A stretch of 64,000 nucleotides of DNA from Bradyrhizobium elkanii WSM2783 (GTDB lineage Bacteria; Pseudomonadota; Alphaproteobacteria; Rhizobiales; Xanthobacteraceae), in the NCBI RefSeq assembly GCF_000472865.1, contig NZ_AXAP01000045.1, positions 1 through 64,000 of the forward strand, in the 5' to 3' direction. The stretch's first letter is position 1; every line of letters begins with the position of its first letter. The notes beneath the pieces were generated by a model. It was not told where the DNA came from. It searched no databases and worked only from the letters and a program-made list of their open reading frames with translations. This document shows, one piece after another, positions 1-9,600 of this stretch. The position numbers were made by a program, and so were the translations under genes.

Positions 1-258
1 GATATTCGCAAGTTCCTCGGCACCAACGACAATGCTATCCGCCTGCAGGTGCTCGCTGCGATGATTGCCTACCTGTTGTTGCGCATCGCCGCGCGCGCCA
101 ACTGCGTCAAGATGCTCCCTCTCAGGCTGGCCGAACTGATCCGCCAGTTTCTGTTCACCCGTCGATCCCTGGCCGCGATCAACGAGCCGCCACCTATCAA
201 TCCCAGTAAGCCCAAATCGCGAACTTCCCCGAACCAATTGGCATTTTGCTATGGCTGA
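1..258 (+). CDS. IS4-like transposase, C-terminal fragment (cut by window edge)
   Basis: An open frame enters from the left edge and stops at 256-258. It carries the hydrophobic AMIAYLLLRIAAR segment and the LRLAELIRQFLFTRR tail that I recognise from the C-terminus of IS4-type transposases common in Bradyrhizobium. The DDE catalytic residues would lie outside the window, so I cannot say whether the element is intact. No terminal inverted repeat was recognised between the stop and the next gene. The GTG at 49 is an internal codon, not the start. Confidence 0.7.
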   Translation, partial: DIRKFLGTNDNAIRLQVLAAMIAYLLLRIAARANCVKMLPLRLAELIRQFLFTRRSLAAINEPPPINPSKPKSRTSPNQLAFCYG

Positions 259-346
259 TTTTCCCCGGACAGCCCTGCCGCAAGCGGGAGAGGGAGCGCA
301 GCTTCACCGCGGCTACGGTTCAAACTGATTCGAATCATGCGTTGGA

Positions 347-1621
347 CTAATTGCCCGGCTTCTTCGCGCTGGCGTTTTGCTCATTCGCCGTGCAGGAGAT
401 CAGAAGCGTGAAGCCGCGGGCACTTTTGGCGATATCGGCCGTCTCCTTCTTCATCTCGCGCCGCTCGGTCACCCGGTACATCACGACGCTGTTGTCGAGA
501 AAATCCCTGAGCGCGCCGGTCTTGATGGCGAAGTTGATATTCTCGGGGATGTTGCCGGTTGCCCGCGCGACCTTGAGCGCATTCAGCTTGGCTGCGACCA
601 CGCCGACCAGGGCGCCGGTGAAGTCGAGCAGCGGCCCGCCGCTATTGCCCGGCTGCACCGCCGCGCTGATCTGCAAATGGCGGGTGTCGTTGAAGATGCC
701 GCTCAGCGAACTGACGATGCCGGTGGTCACCGTGAAATCGGACGTCAAGAGCCCGTGAAAGGGATAGCCGATCGCGATCACGCCGTCCCCGGTTTGCACG
801 GAATTTTCCCTGATCACCGCGGCCTCCTTAAACGGGGTCGGCGCCTGCAGCAGCGCAAGGTCGTTGGTCTCGTCGCTGGAAACCAGCCGCAGCTTGACGG
901 GTGCCTCGCCGCTGAGATTGCCCGTGATCTCGCCGCAGCCATCGATGACATGGTGATTGGTGACCACGTGACCATTGCTGGAGATCACGATGCCGGTGCC
1001 GGTCTGGCCCCTGGCCTGCTTCGGTGCGGCAGCATTGGGTGCGGCGGCACTCGGCGCGGCCGGCGTTGGTGGGGCCTGCTTCGGCAGTGCGACCGCGAAC
1101 TCACCGGCATTGGCGAGCCCGTTCTTCCTGACGCTTTCGACGCAAGTGACCAGCGCGGGCAATAGCTGCGCGGTCTGGTTCAGGTTGAACTGGAAGAGCT
1201 GGCCCTCGGCGAACGCGCTCATCGTCCGCGCCTTGCGGAATTGATTGATCAGCGACGAATTGAGCGGCATGTCGACCGCCACGAGCTGTGCCCCAAGCGG
1301 CCGCCCATGCACGTTGAAGGGCTGCTGGCCGTCAAAGGTCAGCGTCATCGGAAAGGATTCGCCGGCCGTCAACCGCCAGCCCTGATGGGAAAATCCCAGG
1401 CGCCAATTGCCGCGGGCGTCGATCAGGACCAGAAAATAAATGCCGCTCTGGTAGGAGGCACCGGCGGCGCAATGAGTGAAGTTGCCGCTGTTGTCGTCGG
1501 TATAGGCGCCGCCCTGCCAGTTGCCTATCGTGATCGAGCCATACGGCCCGCGCGCATGCGACGACGTCACGGACAAAACAACGCACGCGGCCGCGACAAC
1601 CGCGCTGATCGCAAACCTCAT
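347..1621 (-). CDS. Secreted trypsin-like serine protease (S1C/HtrA-like core, no PDZ seen)
   Basis: 424 residues. A signal peptide covers about residues 1-24 (ending SSHARG). An uncharacterised domain of about 150 residues follows, then an Ala/Pro-rich linker (about 182-203) and a trypsin fold. The catalytic triad is visible: His224 in VTNHHVID, Asp254 in NDLALL and Ser327 in QPGNSGGPLL. The HtrA family normally carries C-terminal PDZ domains; none is evident here, so this is better called a trypsin-like peptidase than DegP. It probably acts in the periplasm. The start is supported by GGGGAG about 7 nt upstream of the ATG at 1621. Substrate is unknown. Confidence 0.85.
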   Translation of the reverse strand: MRFAISAVVAAACVVLSVTSSHARGPYGSITIGNWQGGAYTDDNSGNFTHCAAGASYQSGIYFLVLIDARGNWRLGFSHQGWRLTAGESFPMTLTFDGQQPFNVHGRPLGAQLVAVDMPLNSSLINQFRKARTMSAFAEGQLFQFNLNQTAQLLPALVTCVESVRKNGLANAGEFAVALPKQAPPTPAAPSAAAPNAAAPKQARGQTGTGIVISSNGHVVTNHHVIDGCGEITGNLSGEAPVKLRLVSSDETNDLALLQAPTPFKEAAVIRENSVQTGDGVIAIGYPFHGLLTSDFTVTTGIVSSLSGIFNDTRHLQISAAVQPGNSGGPLLDFTGALVGVVAAKLNALKVARATGNIPENINFAIKTGALRDFLDNSVVMYRVTERREMKKETADIAKSARGFTLLISCTANEQNASAKKPGN

Positions 1622-1738
1622 ACTTCACTCCCCAGCCAGCGCCCCATCATAGGAAGCTTCGCAAGTCATCCGCAAGTTGCGCGCGCAATGTTCCTATTTT
1701 GTTCTTTGAATCAAAATCCGTCAACCACAAAGTGTTTC

Positions 1739-1813
1739 CCGTAGCCCGGATGGAGCGAAGCGCAATCCGGGGCCTCATGCCGCGGGCGCGCCAACGCTCC
1801 ATCCGGGCTACGG
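1739..1813. repeat. REP-like palindromic repeat, copy 1
   Basis: Perfect 19-bp inverted arms begin CCGTAGCCCGGATGGAGCG (1739-1757) and return at 1795-1813 around a GC-rich loop. It lies in the convergence zone downstream of acdS and upstream of the protease promoter. A related element is at 4170-4262. This matches the dispersed gtagcccgg-type intergenic repeats known from Bradyrhizobium genomes. Confidence 0.8.
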
Positions 1814-1830
1814 CAGTGGGGTGGATGCCG

Positions 1831-2844
1831 TCACCCATTTCGGAACGTGTAAGCATACCCATTGATCGCCGGCGCGCCGCCGAGATGGGCGTAGAGCACA
1901 CGTGAGCCGGCCGGGAAGAAGCCTTTCTGCACGAGGTCGATCATGCCCTGCATGGATTTGCCCTCATAGACGGGGTCGGTGATCATGCCTTCCAGCCGTG
2001 CACACAGCCGGATCGCTTCCTTCGTCGCGTCCGACGGCACGCCGTAGGCGGGATAGGCGTAATCCTCGAGCAGCACCACATCGTCCTCGACGATCTCGCG
2101 GCCGAGCTCGACGAGAGCGGCGGTATTGCGTGCGATCGAGAGCACCTGCGACTTCGTCTGCGCCGGCGTGAAGGAGGCATCGATGCCGATCACGTTTCGC
2201 GCGCGGCCGTCGGCGGCGAAGCCGACCAGCATGCCGGCATGGGTCGAGCCGGTCACGGTGCAGACAACGATGTAGTCGAAGCTGAAGCCCAGCTGCTTCT
2301 CCTGCGCCCGCACCTCCTCGGCGAAGCCGACATAGCCAAGCCCGCCATATTTGTGCACGGAGGCGCCAGCCGGAATCGCATAGGGCTTGCCGCCCGCGGT
2401 CTTCACCTCCTCGATCGCCTGCTCCCAGCTCTTGCGGATGCCGATATCAAAGCCGTCATCGACCAGCCGCACGTCGGCGCCCATCACGCGGCTGAGCAGG
2501 ATGTTGCCGACGCGATCATAAACCGCGTCCTCATGCGGCACCCAGCTTTCCTGCACCAGGCGGCACTTCATGCCGAGCTTGGCGGCGACGGCCGCGACCA
2601 TGCGGGTGTGGTTCGACTGCACGCCGCCGATCGAGACCAGCGTGTCAGCGTTGGACGCGATCGCATCAGGAATGATGTATTCCAGCTTGCGCAATTTATT
2701 GCCGCCGAAGGCGAGCCCCGAATTGCAGTCCTCGCGCTTGGCAAAGATCTCGACCTTGCCACCGAGATGCGTCGACAGCCGCTCCAGTTTCTCGATATGC
2801 GTCGGCCCGAAGGTGAGCGGATAGCGCGCGAATTTTTCCAGCAT
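1831..2844 (-). CDS. acdS: 1-aminocyclopropane-1-carboxylate deaminase
   Basis: 337 residues, the usual family length. This PLP fold-type II enzyme cleaves ACC, the plant ethylene precursor, to 2-oxobutyrate and ammonia in the cytoplasm, which lowers plant ethylene. The PLP lysine is in GGNKLRK (Lys50, equivalent to Lys51 of the Pseudomonas enzyme). The VYEGKSM and YAHLGGAPA motifs carry the Glu and Leu that separate true ACC deaminases from D-cysteine desulfhydrases. The ATG at 2844 (MLEKFARYPL) was chosen because homologues start there, although the frame is open 15 codons further. The divergent neighbour is an Lrp-type regulator matching AcdR, the known acdS activator in rhizobia and Pseudomonas. 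Confidence 0.93.
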   Translation of the reverse strand: MLEKFARYPLTFGPTHIEKLERLSTHLGGKVEIFAKREDCNSGLAFGGNKLRKLEYIIPDAIASNADTLVSIGGVQSNHTRMVAAVAAKLGMKCRLVQESWVPHEDAVYDRVGNILLSRVMGADVRLVDDGFDIGIRKSWEQAIEEVKTAGGKPYAIPAGASVHKYGGLGYVGFAEEVRAQEKQLGFSFDYIVVCTVTGSTHAGMLVGFAADGRARNVIGIDASFTPAQTKSQVLSIARNTAALVELGREIVEDDVVLLEDYAYPAYGVPSDATKEAIRLCARLEGMITDPVYEGKSMQGMIDLVQKGFFPAGSRVLYAHLGGAPAINGYAYTFRNG

Positions 2845-3005
2845 CGTGGTCCCCCTTGATGGCGTGGTGTCGATGCGGATTCCTAGCACCGGCGGCGCGA
2901 AAGGTGCTCTCTATTTCGATTGACTGCTTTATGCTCTGCTGCGCCAAATGTGCACTCATACCGCCATTTCTCTCGCAGACCGGCCGAATAATGAAAGAAT
3001 CTTCC
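2845..3005. promoter_or_regulatory. acdS-acdR divergent control region
   Basis: The intergenic stretch separates the two divergent starts and must hold both promoters. In related systems an Lrp box, a CRP site and an FNR-type site lie here. I cannot point to a convincing half-site beyond AT-richer DNA around 2905-2960. Confidence 0.45.
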
Positions 3006-3470
3006 ATGACTGCCAAGCTCGATCGCATCGACCTCAAGATCCTGCGATTGCTGCAGAAGAACGGCCGGCTGAGTAACGCCGAACTGGCCGAGAAGGCCGG
3101 CGTCAGCCCCGCCACCTGTCACCGCCGCACCCAGCGCCTGTTCGAGGAAGGCTTCGTGAGGGAAGTCCGTGCGATCGTCACCCCGCGCAAGGTGGACAAG
3201 GGCGCGCTCGTCATGGTCGGCGTCGTGCTCGATCGCTCCACGCCCGAAAGCTTTGCGTCCTTCGAGCAGGCGATTGCGAAGCTCAAATTCGTCCTCGACT
3301 GTCACCTCGTCGCCGGCGACTTCGACTACTTCCTGAAAATCCGCGTCGGCGACATGGAAGATTTCAACCGCATCCACGGCGAGCAATTGATCGCGCTGCC
3401 TGGCGTCCGGCAGACGCGAACCTTCTTCGTGATGAAGGAGGTCGTGGACAACGCGCCGCTGGAGTTTTGA
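3006..3470 (+). CDS. acdR: Lrp/AsnC-family regulator, probable AcdR
   Basis: About 154 residues. An N-terminal winged helix-turn-helix (LDRIDLKILRLLQKNG, then AELAEKAGVSPATCHRR) is followed by an AsnC/RAM ligand-binding domain (residues about 65-150) with the typical HLVAGDFDYFLKI strand. It is divergent from acdS with about 160 bp between start codons, the standard acdR-acdS arrangement, in which AcdR controls acdS and responds to ACC and leucine. An in-frame ATG at 2991 would add five residues. Neither start has a strong Shine-Dalgarno sequence; 3006 was chosen by family alignment. Confidence 0.85.
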   Translation: MTAKLDRIDLKILRLLQKNGRLSNAELAEKAGVSPATCHRRTQRLFEEGFVREVRAIVTPRKVDKGALVMVGVVLDRSTPESFASFEQAIAKLKFVLDCHLVAGDFDYFLKIRVGDMEDFNRIHGEQLIALPGVRQTRTFFVMKEVVDNAPLEF

Positions 3471-3585
3471 GCCGGATCGGCCGCATCTTGCCGATCGCAT
3501 GTCACGGCAACTTCACTTGCTTCGTGCCGCCATGGACGCGACGCTCCCTCTTCTTTGGGCTTTCATCAGAAGGAGGAGCTTTGCC

Positions 3586-4146
3586 ATGCGCCTTCCCATC
3601 CTCGATCCGACCGAGCTGACCGACGAGCAGAAGCCGCTCTACGATGACATGCGCAAGGGCATCGAACGCCATTTCAAGGGCTTCGTGAACATGCGCGCCG
3701 ACGGCGCGCTGCTCGGCCCCTGGAATCCCTGGCTCCGCGAGCCGAGATTCGGCAAGCCGGTCTGGGATCTGGTGAAGGCCGTCGCCTCGAACCCGCTGCT
3801 GCCGGCACCGGTGCGCGAAGTCGCGATCCTCGTCACCGGATCGCATTTTCGCTCGGGCTATGAGCTCTATGCTCACGTGCTGGTCGCCGAGGCGCGCGGC
3901 CTCTCCGACGAAAAGCTCGCCACCATCGTCGCCGGCCAGCGCCCGCTCGACCTGACGCGGCAGGAAGCGGTCGCCTATGATATGGCCTCGGCGCTCGTGA
4001 ACGGCGGCGTGCTGCCGGAATTGACCTATCGCGCGGCGGTACAGGAGTTCGGCGAGCACGGTGCAGCCGAGCTGTCCTATCTCGTCGGCGTCTACTGCAT
4101 GGTCTCCGTCACGCTGAACACGTTCGACGTGCCGGTGCCGGATTGA
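3586..4146 (+). CDS. Carboxymuconolactone decarboxylase-family protein
   Basis: 186 residues. It shows the AhpD/CMD-like helical core with VREVAILVTGSHFRSGYELYAH around residues 80-101. The usual redox-active CxxC of AhpD is absent: an FRSGYELYAHV segment stands in the HxxxA region, so peroxidase activity is not supported. The ATG at 3586 follows a strong AGGAGG (3571-3576); the longer frame from 3499 is not needed. It sits alone between acdR and an intergenic repeat. Members are often carbon-ring lactone decarboxylases or uncharacterised oxidoreductase partners; substrate unknown. Confidence 0.75.
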   Translation: MRLPILDPTELTDEQKPLYDDMRKGIERHFKGFVNMRADGALLGPWNPWLREPRFGKPVWDLVKAVASNPLLPAPVREVAILVTGSHFRSGYELYAHVLVAEARGLSDEKLATIVAGQRPLDLTRQEAVAYDMASALVNGGVLPELTYRAAVQEFGEHGAAELSYLVGVYCMVSVTLNTFDVPVPD

Positions 4147-4169
4147 CGAGAGCCGAGTTCGTCTCTCTG

Positions 4170-4262
4170 CGTAGCCCGGGTGGAACGAACGCGAAACCCG
4201 GGACATCCGTATCAACACGACGAGCAGCCCCGGGTTACGCTAACGCTCCACCAGGGCTACGG
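4170..4262. repeat. REP-like palindromic repeat, copy 2
   Basis: Same family as 1739-1813: outer arms cgtagcccgggtggaacg and cgctccaccagggctacgg are imperfect complements, with an inner pair aaacccgggac / ccccgggtt. It lies between the CMD-family gene and the PQQ dehydrogenase, downstream of the former. It is more diverged than copy 1. Confidence 0.7.
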
Positions 4263-4400
4263 CATCGGCAGTCCCCGCCATGTGATGGCCGCACGCCTAC
4301 AACTGCAACCGTTTTTCGGGAGACTGAAATAGTGCCGTAGCGGGAAGGCAGTTTGAATACGCCATATCAAACAGCGCAAGGCGTAGGCCGGGGACGACAC

Positions 4401-6587
4401 ATGGCGCTATCAAACTTGAAGGGTGAATGGCCAGGGACGACACCGGGATATCGGTTCAAGATCCAGAGTTCCTTCAGTGACATAAAAGTTGTTCTTGCGG
4501 TTCTCCTTGGTCTTTCTCTCCCTGTCAATGCATCGGCACAGAGCATCACCAGCGCGACGCTCGACCGCATCAAGGCGAGTACCTCGGCGGTCGACAGCAA
4601 CTTCATCAAGGCAAACGCCACAACATCCAAGGATTGGCCAACCATCGGCCTCGACTACGCCGAAACGCGGTTCAGCAAGCTCAATCAGATCAACACCGAC
4701 AACGTGAAAGATCTTGGGCTGGTCTGGAGCTACAATCTTGAATCATCGCGCGGTGTCGAGGCGACACCCGTCGTCGTCGACGGCATCATGTATCAGTCGG
4801 CGTCTTGGAGCGTGGTCCATGCGATTGACGCGCGGACCGGAAAAAAACTCTGGTCGTTCGATCCAGGTGTCGACCGGTCAAAGGGCTACAAGGGCTGCTG
4901 CGACGTGGTCAACCGTGGCGTCGCCATTTACAAGGGCAAGGTATTCGTGGGGGCCTATGACGGGCGCCTGATCGCGCTAGATGCCGCGACCGGCGCGAAG
5001 GTCTGGGAAAAAGATACGCTGATCGACCACGCGCATTCCTATACGATCACCGGCGCGCCTCGCGCGTTCAACGGCAAGGTCGTGATCGGCCAGAGCGGCG
5101 CCGAGTACGGTGCGCGCGGGTATGTCACGGCCTACGACACCGAGACAGGTAATCAACTCTGGCGCTGGTTCACTGTGCCCGGGGATCCATCGAAGCCGTT
5201 TGAAGACGCTTCGATGGAAGCCGCGGCCAAGACCTGGGACCCGGCAGGCAAATACTGGATCAACGGTGGCGGCGGGACTCCGTGGGACACGATCACGTTC
5301 GATCCCGACTTGAACATGGTCTATATCGGTACTGGAAATGGTTCTCCCTGGAATCGCAAATTCCGCAGTCCGTCGGGCGGCGATAATCTCTACCTCGCCT
5401 CGCTCGTCGCGCTCAACGCCGACACCGGCCAATATATCTGGCACTACCAGGAGACGCCCGGCGATAATTGGGACTACACGTCAACCCAGCCGATGATCCT
5501 CGCCGACATCATGATCGACGGTGTACTGCGTAAAGTGATCTTGCACGCGCCGAAGAATGGCTTCTTCTTCGTTATCGATCGTACCAACGGCAAGTTTATC
5601 TCGGCGAAGAACTTCGTCGATGTGAATTGGGCGACGGGATACGACGCCAACGGGCGGCCGATCGAGTTGCCGGCTGCGCGCGGCGACGGTCCATACGACT
5701 CCATTCCCGGGCCAGACGGAGCTCACAATTGGCATCCAATGTCGTTCAATCCCCAGACCGGCCTCGTCTACATTCCGGTGCAGCACATACCGGTTAGTGT
5801 GACGCCGGAAAAGTCGTTTACGCAGAATGCGGCTGCGCCGGGCAAGGTTGGCTCCATACTGGGCGGGAATATCGGCTTCGTTTTCAACAGCACACCTCCG
5901 AAATCGTCCGCATTCGGACGTCTGCTCGCTTGGGATCCGGCGCATCAAAGGGAAGTCTGGCGGGTCGAGCACGTGTCGCCGTGGAACGGCGGTACTCTGA
6001 CCACCGCGGGCAACCTGGTTTTCCAGGGGACGGCGGATGGCCGCTTTATCGCCTATGACGCAGCAAAGGGAACCAGGCTGTGGGAAACCCCGACCGGCAC
6101 CGGCGTGGTCGCGGCCGCCGCAACTTACATGATCGACGACATACAGTATGTCTCGATTGCGGTCGGCTGGGGCGGCGCTTTCGGCATTTCTCAGCGAGTG
6201 ACCGAGTACCAGAACCCGGGAACGGTCTATACATTTGCGCTGGGCGGCAAGGCGAAGCTACCGGAGTTCGCGAGGTACCAGACCGAAGGTCTCCTGCAGG
6301 GCGTGAAGTACGATCCGAAGGATGTGAGGGAAGGCGGTGCCATCTATGTCGCGGCGGCCTGTGCAGCCTGCCACGGCGTGCCTGGTGTCGGCCCCGGAGG
6401 CAACATTAGAAATCTCGGCTACGTTCCGGCCGAAGAGATCGCCAATCTGAAGGACATCGTCTTCCACGGTCCGTTCCGCGACAAGGGCATGCCTGATTTC
6501 ACCGGCAAGCTGACGGAAGCGGACGTTGTGAAAATCCAGGCCTTCATCCAGGGTACCGCCGACGCCGTCAGGCCGAAGCGCAATTAG
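4401..6587 (+). CDS. PQQ-dependent quinohemoprotein alcohol dehydrogenase
   Basis: 728 residues. A hydrophobic export signal ends near NASAQS (about residue 48), followed by an eight-bladed PQQ propeller. The family hallmarks are visible: adjacent cysteines Cys166-Cys167 in KGCCDVVNRG, which form the disulfide ring next to PQQ; the catalytic aspartate at about 358 in DNWDYTSTQ; and tryptophan-docking repeats such as DAATGAKVW. A C-terminal cytochrome c domain has CAACH at 654-658 and a Met ligand likely in DKGMPDF. This is type II, a soluble periplasmic quinohemoprotein oxidising primary alcohols to aldehydes. The ATG at 4401 is preferred over the TTG at 4353. No PQQ biosynthesis or partner cytochrome gene is adjacent. 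Confidence 0.9.
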   Translation: MALSNLKGEWPGTTPGYRFKIQSSFSDIKVVLAVLLGLSLPVNASAQSITSATLDRIKASTSAVDSNFIKANATTSKDWPTIGLDYAETRFSKLNQINTDNVKDLGLVWSYNLESSRGVEATPVVVDGIMYQSASWSVVHAIDARTGKKLWSFDPGVDRSKGYKGCCDVVNRGVAIYKGKVFVGAYDGRLIALDAATGAKVWEKDTLIDHAHSYTITGAPRAFNGKVVIGQSGAEYGARGYVTAYDTETGNQLWRWFTVPGDPSKPFEDASMEAAAKTWDPAGKYWINGGGGTPWDTITFDPDLNMVYIGTGNGSPWNRKFRSPSGGDNLYLASLVALNADTGQYIWHYQETPGDNWDYTSTQPMILADIMIDGVLRKVILHAPKNGFFFVIDRTNGKFISAKNFVDVNWATGYDANGRPIELPAARGDGPYDSIPGPDGAHNWHPMSFNPQTGLVYIPVQHIPVSVTPEKSFTQNAAAPGKVGSILGGNIGFVFNSTPPKSSAFGRLLAWDPAHQREVWRVEHVSPWNGGTLTTAGNLVFQGTADGRFIAYDAAKGTRLWETPTGTGVVAAAATYMIDDIQYVSIAVGWGGAFGISQRVTEYQNPGTVYTFALGGKAKLPEFARYQTEGLLQGVKYDPKDVREGGAIYVAAACAACHGVPGVGPGGNIRNLGYVPAEEIANLKDIVFHGPFRDKGMPDFTGKLTEADVVKIQAFIQGTADAVRPKRN

Positions 6588-6657
6588 CTGGCCTTAAGCC
6601 AGTTGCGCCTCTGAACGGCGGCGCGCCGCCCGAATTGACTCCGTCCAAGAGCCTGGA

Positions 6658-9600
6658 CTAAGCCGATGCCTTTGCCGAGCACATCGCGAGCAGCGACTTT
6701 GCAACTGGATCATCGGGGAAGGCAGTCAAAATACCCTCGTAGCAGCGGGCGGCTTGATCGAATTCACCTCGCTCGAAATGTAACGAGGCGTCCCACGTCA
6801 AATCGCACAGTCTGGCTGCATTGTCCGACGCCCGTAGCTCCGGATCGTCGCTGGCCTTGATGCCCAGAAGCTCATAGATCATGAACTCCCGCTTGCGACC
6901 CTTGACCTGAACCTTTCTGATAGGCCTTGCCACGATTTCCGGCCCGACAGCCTCGACCACGCTGTCGCTGATGCAGATCGTGGTTCCGAAATTCTTGTTG
7001 ATGCCCTCCAGTCGCGCCGCAACGTTCACTCCGTCTCCCATCACCGTGTAGCTGAGCCGCTCGCTTGAACCGACATTGCCGACAAGCACCTCGGCGCAAT
7101 CCAGCCCGATCCGAAGATGCAGTGACGGTCGCCCCTGCTTGCTCCAGTCCGCATTGAGCTGTTCCATTCGCCTCGTCGCCCGCATCGCGCCACAGCAGCC
7201 ACGCAACACGTCGTCGTCGCGATGGACCGGAGCGCCCCAGAACGCCATGATGCCGTCACCGATGAACTTATCGACCGTACCGGACTCCTCCGCTATCGCG
7301 TGCGAGACGACTTCGAAATAGTGCGAAAGTTGCGCGAGGAGATCATTCGGCGCCATTTGCTCCGACAGGGTGGAAAAGTCCTTCAGGTCGGTGAAAAGCA
7401 CCGTCATGAAGCGCTGTTCCACACCGAGCGTCAGCGGGGTCCCCGTCTTGATCAGATTCCTGACTATGCCCAGCGGTACGAACGAAGAGAAGGAGCGCAG
7501 CGACGTCTCGAACAGCTTGACGGCGGTTTGAAGTTCCTTGATCTCCTTGATCTTTGATGGCGTCGCGACCCCGTGTGAGAACGTCAGGTCCTCGACTGAC
7601 CGCAAGTCCTGCGACACGCATTCGATCGGCCGTGACAATCTGCGGGAGAAGAAATGGATCAGCAGCAACTCGATGCCGGTGAGAGCGGCGATCAGGGCGA
7701 CCATCTGCCTGTTCGTTCGCTTGAGGGTCCCGATAAAATCATCGGTCGGCGTCAGGGTGATAACCTCCCACGGTTTGCCGAAACTTCCTGGAAAGCGGGC
7801 AAATGAGGCGCTGATCTCTTCGCCGCCCTGCGGCGATCGGAACAGGAAATCGTCGCGATTGGTATCGCTCTGTAGCCGATGAGCCTCGCGCACATTGGGG
7901 TCGTCAATCGTATCCAGCCTGGCCATTTCCAGGCGGTCGTTCTCCAGTCTCACGCCTTTCTTCGGGTCAGGATAAGAGATGATCGTGCCATCGGTCGGAT
8001 TGGCGATCACGGTGGTGCTGCGCGGGCTGGCGCGATGGCTGGTGAGAAACTGCGACAGCACGTTGAGCGTGATATTTGCCGAAGCACAGCCAACGAACGC
8101 GCCGTCCTTGATGATCGGGACTCTCACAATGATGACCGGAAAGCCGGTGTCGGGATTTGGCCTAGGCCCCTCGATGATCAGTGCGCGGGCATCTTTCGCC
8201 GCCTGGTAACCCGCAAGGGTCCTGATGTCCTCGATTGTCCCAACGTCATAACTCCCTACGACGTGGGGCCACGTATCGTAGAACGTGCGGTGCCGGACCC
8301 GTCGCGGCGAGCCGGAGAAGCTGTCGATATAGCCGGAATGCCAGTTCGCTGTCGCCGGAATCTTGGGATCGGAGCGCCGGCGGTCATCGTCGATCCGGGT
8401 CACAACCCGATGATAGCCGTCCTCCAAGCTGACATAGACCGCATCGATCTGCGGCGCCGATGTAAGCGCCTCGTGGAGCAACTCGCGGCTCTCCTCCTTT
8501 TTGAATATCTCGGGATCTTCCGCGGCGAAGGAGGCGAGCAATTCCAGCGTGGCCTCGACCGGATTGATCAGGCCTCGGGCGTCATCGATGCTGGCCCGCT
8601 TGGTCTTGGCCACGACGTCGTTCAGCGTCGCATTGATCGTGGCCGAGTTTTGCCAGTAATTGTAGGCCAGGATGAATATCAGCGCGGGAATGCTGAGGAG
8701 GACGAACAATCCCGACATCGCCGCGCTCAGTCGCAGCGCACCGATTGCGGGCGCGATCCGGCGATAAAGAATCCGGCTCAGCAGGATGGCAGCAACGACC
8801 GCAAGGAAGGCCCACGGTCTCGGATCCCGCATCTGCGATCGCCATGATTGATCGTCAGACGCATAGATCAGGCCTTCCGGGAGCTTCGCTTCATCCAACA
8901 TGCCGAGGTCGACATAGGCGCGCGCGATGGCGTTCCAGCGCGCGACACTCTGCTGACCGATCGGCGTGAGATGCGGCTCGATCAGCAGCTCGGTCCGCGC
9001 GGCCTCGAACAGCAGCGCCTTCTGAGTTTTTTGCGCGGCGTACTTGCCTCGTATCAGATCGGCGATCTCCTCCTTGTGGGCGAGCGCATAGGCCCACCCC
9101 CTCAAGCTCGCCTCGCGAAACGCTGCTACGCGCTCCGGATGCGCTGCGATCTGGCGCTTTGAGGTGCAGAGGTTGTCGCCGTAAAAGTCGAACCCGTAGG
9201 CACGCGGCGAGAAGGCCAGATATGGCGTGCCGTACTCTTCGAACAAATACGGCTCGTTGGTGCTGTAGGCGACCATCGCATCGGCCTTGCCGCTGAGCAG
9301 ATCACGCGGATTCCCGGAATGGGCGATGCGGGGCAGGTCCGCGTAGCCGACCCCCTCGTGCTTCAGCATCGCCGCGATGTCGTCGCTGCCGGGGGCATCC
9401 ATCAAAGCGTGGCCCTTCAACTCGGAGACCGCATGGATGCCGGCGCGGTGCAGCACCAGGATGATGGCCGCGGAGTGCTGAAAGATCACAGCGAGGACGA
9501 CATTGTTGGCGCGTTCGGCGCTGTTGACGAGCACGCTGGTCGTGCACACGCCGAAATCAGCAGCGCCTTTGGCCACTTCGAGGCCCGCGTCGACGCCAGG